NCBI GenBank assembly: GCA_022315425.1
Contig: JAIUPT010000032.1
Span: 1,228,501 to 1,292,500 of the forward strand
DNA: 64,000 nucleotides
Source: Pseudevernia furfuracea
Lineage: Eukaryota; Ascomycota; Lecanoromycetes; Lecanorales; Parmeliaceae
Reading direction: 5' to 3'
Shown here: positions 57,936-64,000 of the stretch, one piece after another
Layout of the letters: every line of letters begins with the position of its first letter
Numbering within the stretch: position 1 is the stretch's first letter
Translations under genes and position numbers: made by a program
Notes under the pieces: generated by a model
The model's database searches: none
Told to the model about the DNA's origin: nothing
What the model saw: the letters and a program-made list of their open reading frames with translations, nothing else

Positions 57936-59609
57936 TTAGCACGCCAGCCCACTTCGCCACCATCTGTCTGCCGAATACCATCTCACCCAACGCCCTCCCC
58001 AACGCCAAAACCCATCTCCTCTGAATGCCCGAATTGGACTAATTGGTAGCGGCTCATACAGCCAGATCCCAGTCGCCGCAAAATCATCCGCAACTATCGG
58101 CCCTACAACGTAGCACCAAACCGCTACCACGACCAGATTTCCTGTCCCTCTCAACCATGCTGGAATCCTCGCTCTCAGTCCTCCACTCTTCATCCAACCA
58201 CTCACGGCCCTCTGTGCAATGATTCCCACCGGTTGCAGCATGAAGAATCCAAAAGAGCCATATATTGGCCTTGTATGTCCCAGAGTTGTATAGGAAGCGC
58301 AAGCGTGTAACGTCCCACTACACGCAAAGGCTACAGCAATCCTTAGCAGCGTCCCCTCCCGCGAGTTCTTATCCAACCCTATCATCCTGCCAGCGAATTC
58401 TCCGGCCTGTTCGAACGCATACCGGAAAAGCTGATGCCACCACTGACCCCAAAGACCGGCGATACCTTTACGGTAGACTTGGCTTGGAGGACCGAAGAAG
58501 GAGGGGTAAAGCCAGGGCCAGGCATGTTGTCCTAAGTTGTTGGGGCCCAGGACGACTCCGAAAATAAGGGGAGCGAGGAGGAATATCATGAGGAGAGATG
58601 TGTAGACGAATGCGAGTGATAGCAAAATGCGAAAAAGTTGCGGATATGGAAATGGCGACGGTGTCGAAGGCGGCAGACCCCAGAAGTAGGGATCCTGAAG
58701 CGTGACGGTCTTCAGAACATCAAGGGCGATCAGGCATAGCAGAAAGTTCGGAAGATCACGACGGATGAGGTCGCTGCGGGTTAGATGAGATCTTGCATCG
58801 GCTGATGGTATAGAGGGGTCTCCGAGCGAGGATTGGATGTGCGGTGGTGGAGGTGGAAGGCCGGAGATTTGATAGTTCCAGCGGACGCCACGGAAGTTAG
58901 AGACAAGGTCGCAGACCCAGTCTAGCCGGTGCTGAAAAGTTGGCGGGAGGGACTTCCAGACATATACTTTCCCTTTGCTGGAATCTGATCCTTTATCTCC
59001 TTGCGGAAAGCCTGAAGAATCCTTAGCTTCCCCGTCAACGCGCCGCACTCTCAAGGCTCCGTCCACCATTCTCTCGGCTCCCGTCGCAGCCCCCTCAGCT
59101 TGATCATCAGGCAAACTTCCATCTGCACCGTCATACTCCTCAATCCGCCTAAAATCCCCTCTAGCATCGTTCCAAATGATCAAACTCGCACTCCACAGCA
59201 CCGCCCATGCATTCAGTAATCCAATTCCGTACCCTACCGTCACCATAGAGCTCTTACAATTTAAAATAGAGTCTACAGACAAGTAGGTGATAAGAGCGAA
59301 AAGTGGATATCGCGCATAGTAGACGGCTGTTGACTTCGTGGGGGGCAGGAGCAGATAGAGTATCAGCAGATTCGGGCCAAAAGCGCGGTATGGCCATATG
59401 AACGGTTTGTAATCTCCTGAGGCCAGTCCTTCGTCAAGCCGTTCTTGGAATTGGCGTAAGGCATCGTAGTGAGAGGTGGCTGTCGGGTTGAAAAGCTGAG
59501 GAAGGAGCATCTGACTGTTGCTAATGCTACCTATCCAAGAATAAGCCAGCTGCGAGACTTGATCAGTAAGAAGTGAGCTTCGAGGACGATATTGGCCTGA
59601 TGTTGCCAC
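57936..59609 (-). CDS. wax-synthase-like membrane O-acyltransferase
   Basis: The single exon encodes 557 residues with several hydrophobic helices (LLILYLLLPP, LFALITYLSVDSIL, LLNAWAVLWSASLIIW, FLLCLIALDVLKTVTL, LLSLAFVYTSLLMIFLLAPLI, NLVVVAVWCYVVGPIVAD). Signature segments are FRGVRWNYQISGLPPPP, SLWGQ-like GLWGQWWHQLFRYAFEQ, and a buried His in FACSGTLHACASYTTLGHTR. That histidine is the likely active-site residue of the wax synthase/Tri7-type acyltransferase family. Such enzymes move an acyl group from CoA to an alcohol on a lipid or secondary metabolite; the substrate here is unknown. There is no biosynthetic cluster around it. Its 3' end converges on RIX1. Confidence 0.82.
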   Translation of the reverse strand: MATSGQYRPRSSLLTDQVSQLAYSWIGSISNSQMLLPQLFNPTATSHYDALRQFQERLDEGLASGDYKPFIWPYRAFGPNLLILYLLLPPTKSTAVYYARYPLFALITYLSVDSILNCKSSMVTVGYGIGLLNAWAVLWSASLIIWNDARGDFRRIEEYDGADGSLPDDQAEGAATGAERMVDGALRVRRVDGEAKDSSGFPQGDKGSDSSKGKVYVWKSLPPTFQHRLDWVCDLVSNFRGVRWNYQISGLPPPPPHIQSSLGDPSIPSADARSHLTRSDLIRRDLPNFLLCLIALDVLKTVTLQDPYFWGLPPSTPSPFPYPQLFRILLSLAFVYTSLLMIFLLAPLIFGVVLGPNNLGQHAWPWLYPSFFGPPSQVYRKGIAGLWGQWWHQLFRYAFEQAGEFAGRMIGLDKNSREGTLLRIAVAFACSGTLHACASYTTLGHTRPIYGSFGFFMLQPVGIIAQRAVSGWMKSGGLRARIPAWLRGTGNLVVVAVWCYVVGPIVADDFAATGIWLYEPLPISPIRAFRGDGFWRWGGRWVRWYSADRWWRSGLAC

Positions 59610-60744
59610 TGTAATAGTTTATTGGTGTGGAAGCCGCGCTAGGCGACGTGGGCGGGAACGAGCGGGTCGCTGCGCCTCTCCAACTTCATCTCAATTTTCT
59701 CCGTTATACTCCCAATATCCTATCGCAACGCGTATTTTAGGCTTGCGGGGAGCTATGATTCGGACAGCTGAAGGGTTGTGTGCCTTGCAGGAGTACCAGG
59801 GCACGGGGAAGAAGCCCACTTGGTGCGCCAAACTCAGCAAGTTGGGCGCGCAACCTGAGAGATAAGTGATTCATTCCGAGGGTTGTTTCCCACAACAGAA
59901 AAAAATCGAATGAGCTTCAAGCCTTCATCATTGATCAGACTCAAGTGTCATGAATCCTTTGGAATCTGCCATTTGGAAGGAAGCATACCAGAGAAAGTGA
60001 GCAAATCGTTCAGTATGCAGCCCATGAAGCTTCACTAGAGATGGGGTTTAGACCATTGTGACAGCCATTCATGATCAATTTCCCCTTCGTAATCTAACCA
60101 TATGCCAAAAAGGATAGGGATCTAGCCCTCCGAATGGTTTCAGCTATAAGTCTCTTTATGGTCACAAGTTGCCATGTTTTGTTGGCATGATCCCCTGTTC
60201 TTGCCCGAAGTTGAAGAGATGTCGAGTTTAAAGAAACCCAATAATGGTGAGAAGGAATGTTGTTTGAACCCTTTGAACAATTCAGTGGTGAACCCATGGC
60301 AAGCAGGTGTGGCCATGTCTTGTTGGCATGCTGAGCTTGAGAAAGGCAGAGACAGCCAAGGTGAATGGTGATCGGCCGCCTTGAGTACCTCAGAAGCCGA
60401 ACTTCGACTGCAAGTCTACGGAGAGTGCAAGGCTGGCCGGGAAGTTCCGAAATAGGGAGGTTCTTTGTCTTTTGTTGTGATTTCTGTGTGACGCTAAGCC
60501 CTTAATCGATAAACAAATCTCCTTAGCGTCTCGTAATCAAATTTCACACTTAGAATAACACTGCAACAATACTGCAACGCACACATCCACACCAGACGGT
60601 ACAGAATTTCGGTCCATTGTCTAACTGCTTAGTTCTCTTACGAAAACTCTTAGTACATCTTTAATCAACTCTCATATCGTCAGAAGCCTCGACGCACCCC
60701 AAACTTCTGTGGTATTAAGCCCTTTTGCCGTCCAACCCTAGACC
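59610..60744. promoter_or_regulatory. divergent upstream region
   Basis: The acyltransferase gene and the four-exon gene are read outward from here. A 19-base element recurs within it (listed separately). No protein-like frame of useful length is present; short frames at 60094-60371 overlap the repeats. Confidence 0.45.
60171..60330. repeat. pair of 19-base direct repeats
   Basis: GCCATGTTTTGTTGGCATG at 60171-60189 recurs as GCCATGTCTTGTTGGCATG at 60312-60330, differing in one base. The spacing is 141 bases. The copies may be the remains of a local duplication or paired protein-binding sites. Confidence 0.65.
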
Positions 60745-62687
60745 ATGTCTACTACCGACTATGAAGATTTTGTCTATTCCTCTGAGGAGGAGAACCAGCA
60801 AACGAAGGAACAAGATAACCATGATCTTGATGAAGAAGGCTCAGTCGGGTCTGACCATATATCTGTTGAGACCGATCACTTGAACGATGATGTCGACAAG
60901 TATGCAAGCTTCAACACAGACCTGGAAAAATATCAGTATGATCAGCTGCAGTGGAATGGGATTCCGAACCTCAGGAAGTACACTATAGCTCAGAAAAACG
61001 ACAAGGGAGAGACCAAAGGACCGAAGAGGAAGGGGTCCAAAGAAGACGAGCCTGAGACCACTGTCAAGCGGAGGAAGCGAAGCAAATCCAAGTCTCTTCC
61101 CAGATCCACGAGCGAGGACATGATTGGGGTAAAAGCACCAGGGGAACCGACAGTGAATATCCCCAAAGAGGGAAAGATTCATTTCGATACCAAAGAGGAT
61201 CTTTGGTATACGTACAAGAAAATTGACATTTACATATCTGGTAAGCGTGCAAATTGCTATGCGTTCTCAGATGTCTTCTGACGGAGCCAGAACGGGCTAC
61301 ATTTCACCACTGGATCCGTCCAGGCTTGACTCAAGTCGAAAACGCCAAGGGTACCTATGGTAAGTTCCTTAAAAAAAGGAGAAACGAGCATCAGCTGATA
61401 AATGTTAGACTTCGCTCGTAAGAGGGGCCCAGGCCACTGCAACATTACCTGCTTTAACGAGGTGGAAAAGCACTGGGGTCTGCAGAGACCTCATTATGCA
61501 CCTATCATGTTCGAGTGGGAGCGGCTCGATCAAAAGGATCCCACGTATTCGCCCGGCAATCTTTATTACCAAGGCTTGCTGGTCCTCGATTACTGGTGCA
61601 CACCGATCCGCAACTTTCTTGAGATTCCACTCGTGATATCCTCCGTCTTCGAAGGCGGTTACATGGAGCCGGCCACTCGCCTTCACAGCGAGATGGCATA
61701 CGAAGATATCAGAGCTCGAATGTAAGAGTCGCGGTATCATAATCCACCTAAGCCTCGAGCCTAATCAAACACTTTTATAGGCCTCCTTTCGTTGAAACTA
61801 TCAAGAACGGCGTCACTACAGTGAAAGCTTTGTCCAAAGCAAGCACCTTGTCTGGTAGATCCAGACACTTTCGGGAGAAGGCAGGAGCCATCAGTTGGGA
61901 TAAGAGAGAAGGATCAAGCACTATTAAATCGTTTATCGAAGATATTGTGAAGCCGGTCGACAATTCCACGCAAGGATCTCGGGACTTGACAAAGGACGAA
62001 GTGAAGAGGCTACGTTTGATGAACCATGGCACCAAGCCAGAGCGGGCCAAGCCAGGTACTACCAAAGAGTCCAAGGAGAAGTACATTTCGGATACGAGGA
62101 AGGCCGCTGGTCTGCCTGCAACCGTCTCAACAGAGAAGGCTGGGGGCGAGGATGACGAGAAGCAAGAGCAGAGGTCCCACGTTGAGAGTGACGACTTCCT
62201 CAATGGGGATTCAGAAGATCAATTCCTGGATGGACTGACGTCTTCTATCGAGGACCATCGCAATGAAGAAGACGAGTCCACGGTAATGAACGTGAGTGAC
62301 GCCACGCCTCCACGATTTGTATTTCGTTGTACAGACGGTCCTTTTCTTCGAGCCATGACTGAAGAAGAGGCGCTCATGCACCCACTGGTTGATGGTTCAG
62401 ATCCCCGGAACCATATACCCAAATTCTTGGGCGAACACTACGCAATACTTGATGCATTGCAAGTGACCATAGATCACTACAAGGAGATCTTCGGCGCCGA
62501 ACCAACGATTTCCGAAGGCTCAAACTACATCTCCGAATACTGCAGTATTCAAGACCAGATGGACGAAGTCTTTCCGCATGATGCCATAGCGCTGCGTCGT
62601 TTGGGGCGTTGGGAGGGAACGGTCTTCGACTGGGAGGGGGCTGAAGTGGAAGATAATCCGTGCTTCGGAAGGAGACAACCCCTCTGA
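60745..62687 (+). CDS. four-exon acidic/basic protein, function unknown
   Basis: Exons 60745..61240, 61291..61359, 61409..61721 and 61781..62687 give 594 residues in consistent phase. The first 75 residues are acidic (YEDFVYSSEEENQQTKEQD). A basic patch follows (TVKRRKRSKSKSLPRSTSED), likely a nuclear localisation signal. The middle has aromatic-rich, compact sequence: ATFHHWIRPGLTQ, HCNITCFNEVEKHW, MFEWERLDQKDPTYSPGNLY and VLDYWCTPIRNFLEIPLVI. A further compact part is near the C-terminus (EHYAILDALQVTIDHYKEIF, LRRLGRWEGTVFDWEG). I do not recognise a domain. For exon 1 the nearest AG (61270) would give a 30-base intron and an immediate stop, so the AG at 61290 was used. Confidence 0.72.
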
Positions 62688-63620
62688 TCTTCTTTCCTTC
62701 GTGCTGCGCCGGTCGACAATTGCAGATAGCCAAAACCGGTTTGAGTTATCCCGGGCTTTTCTTTTTCGGGAGTCCTTCGCGGACCTTCTATGCTCTTCAA
62801 CGGCCTTTTCCCCCAGATGAGCTTCGAGCGGGCTCGAGATGTTGCTCGTTATTCCTTTCGCTTCGCAAGTCCTTGATGGGCTTTTTTATGTTCTTCGACA
62901 GCGTTCTTTCGTTCTTGTTCAAGCACTAAACCACACTCGCATGATCAGTACGGGTTGCGATCGAAGATAGACATGAATAGAAAAATATTCATGTCCTAAT
63001 CATCCCTCCATCGCTGACCTAGGATACTGACAGCGTGCAAGCCTTTATGCTAGATGTCAAAGACTACTGGCTTCGACTTACAATATATATAACCAACATA
63101 GCTACGAATACACTCAATTCAACAGCTCGGAAAGGCGCAGGGGAAGCGTGTTGCTGTACAGGAAGCCCGGTTCCCTCACGCAACTGGAGAAACGCTCGTT
63201 TGAGTTCATAGGGTTTCCAAGGTAAAAGGCCGCCACCCTATTTCCATTTTACATCTCTGCTGACCAGAATGTAGTGCTTTTGAGGCTGTTGATGCCGAAA
63301 ACTTGTTGCTGTAATGAGAGCTCAGGTTGGTGTCATGCCAGAACGTGCGGCGTCACCACTACAACAGAGCCTTGTAGAAGGCGAAAAGATGTCCATTGCC
63401 CGGCTATAGCCATGGTAAGTCTCGTTGAGGAAGAGTAAGGTAGGGTATGGTGAACTCGTGGTCGCTGTCGGTATCTTTGGTGACGGTCGCCGGCGATACC
63501 AAAGCTCAGCCCTATCGCTCGGATTGTGTTATGTACTGCCGAAATTTGTAAAAAACGCACAACATCCTCCTTTCTCACATCCCACAAGCACTCACTCCCA
63601 TTTGAATTCGAACCATCAAG
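62688..63620. promoter_or_regulatory. intergenic region before the right-edge gene
   Basis: Both neighbours are read rightward. The part just after 62688 is T/C-rich and likely 3' untranslated. I see no gene on either strand; long minus-strand frames at 63333-63932 are the shadow of the next gene. Confidence 0.4.
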
Positions 63621-64000
63621 ATGTCTTCTGTTATGAAGAACACGCCATTGACCGCTGAAGAGCACCAGAAGATGCACACCCTGGAAGCCGTGCAGATGGA
63701 AGCGCTTAGGACCGGGCCTCACAAGAGCTTCCTCAGCACGACCCGCTTCAAAGGCAAAGCTACATACATCGCTGGCGCCACTTTGAGGCGCCAAGACCTC
63801 GGGTACTTGATAGAGCAGGGGCTCCTGACCTCGGAAGAAGTTGAAAAGGTGAAAGTCTGGCGCTGTAAGTGTGTAATCTACATGGCCAGATTTGTGCTCA
63901 TCACCCTCTGTAGCTGCTGCCGCGGAGGGCACCGTTCAAGTCAATCGTCCTAAGTCTACCCCCGTTGCCCCCAAAGACGAGCGTATTCTCGATCGTACCG
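63621..64000 (+). CDS. 5' part of an unknown gene, cut by the window edge
   Basis: Exon 1 (63621..63864, 81 codons plus one base) begins at MSSVMKNTPLTAEEHQKMHT and is followed by a 49-base intron (GTAAGT...TGTAG). Exon 2 starts at 63914 and runs out of the window in phase (AAAEGTVQVNRPKS...). The visible part has compact charged segments (EAVQMEALRTGPHKSFLS, RRQDLGYLIEQGLLTSEEVE) and no signal peptide. The domain cannot be assigned from 110 residues. Confidence 0.6.

Noticed and set aside
61241..61270. 30-base intron ending at the first AG after exon 1 of the four-exon gene
   Set aside because: It is too short for a fungal intron and the join reads straight into TGA; the AG at 61290 gives a 50-base intron and an open frame.
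1..64000. CRISPR arrays, insertion sequences, rRNA genes, integrated viruses
   Set aside because: No regularly spaced repeats, transposase or integrase domains, terminal repeats, rRNA-like stretches or viral protein motifs were seen; the window looks eukaryotic and gene-dense.

Overview
The window looks like a gene-dense stretch of a filamentous ascomycete genome (Pezizomycotina; Dothideomycetes is my guess, not shown). The evidence is short GT-AG introns (most 49-60 bases, with CTAAC/CTGAC-like branch sites) and one-copy fungal housekeeping genes on both strands. Also fungal are a STE3-type pheromone receptor, a LaeA-like methyltransferase, a YPP1-type TPR protein and a haem-motif 5-aminolevulinate synthase. 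I see no transposon, rRNA, convincing tRNA, CRISPR array or secondary-metabolite cluster. Exon joins were worked out by hand from splice signals and reading phase; no transcript data were available.

Layout. 0-10 kb: a Myb/SANT-like protein (+), then SEC12, a LaeA-like methyltransferase, glycyl-tRNA synthetase and a poly-Gln protein (all -). 10-17 kb: accessory-looking and sparse, with a small GDGGY-motif protein, a decayed gene for a small secreted protein (12159-12786), an Erf4-domain protein and 2.5 kb with little coding signal. 17-25.8 kb: a DUF4203-like membrane protein (+), a two-exon membrane/coiled-coil protein (-), and the STE3 receptor (+) behind a 1.3 kb upstream region with repeated CTATTGAC elements. 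26-31 kb: mitochondrial ssDNA-binding protein (+), RPF1 (-), glutathione synthetase (-). 31.5-38.3 kb: one very large SNF2-family gene, apparently three exons and about 2239 residues. 39.8-43.8 kb: an unknown protein with an unresolved 5' end (-) and an FHA-plus-kinase gene whose HRD aspartate is Asn (+). 45-50 kb: RNA polymerase I subunit A49 (+), a small beta-rich protein (-), HEM1 (+). 51-59.6 kb: YPP1 (-), RIX1 (+), a wax-synthase-like acyltransferase (-). 60.7-64 kb: an unrecognised four-exon protein and the 5' part of another gene cut by the window edge.

Functional themes. Most genes are unlinked housekeeping functions. Three serve ribosome production (RPF1, RIX1, RNA polymerase I A49). 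Several serve mitochondria or haem/redox metabolism (the mitochondrial form of GRS1, RIM1, HEM1, GSH2), and several serve membrane traffic or lipid modification (SEC12, YPP1, ERF4, the acyltransferase). The parts most worth a second look are the eroded secreted-protein gene, the predicted FHA pseudokinase, the repeated motif upstream of STE3, the large SAM/SNF2 gene, and the 5' end of the gene at 39.8-41.1 kb, where a clean intron gives the wrong reading phase.
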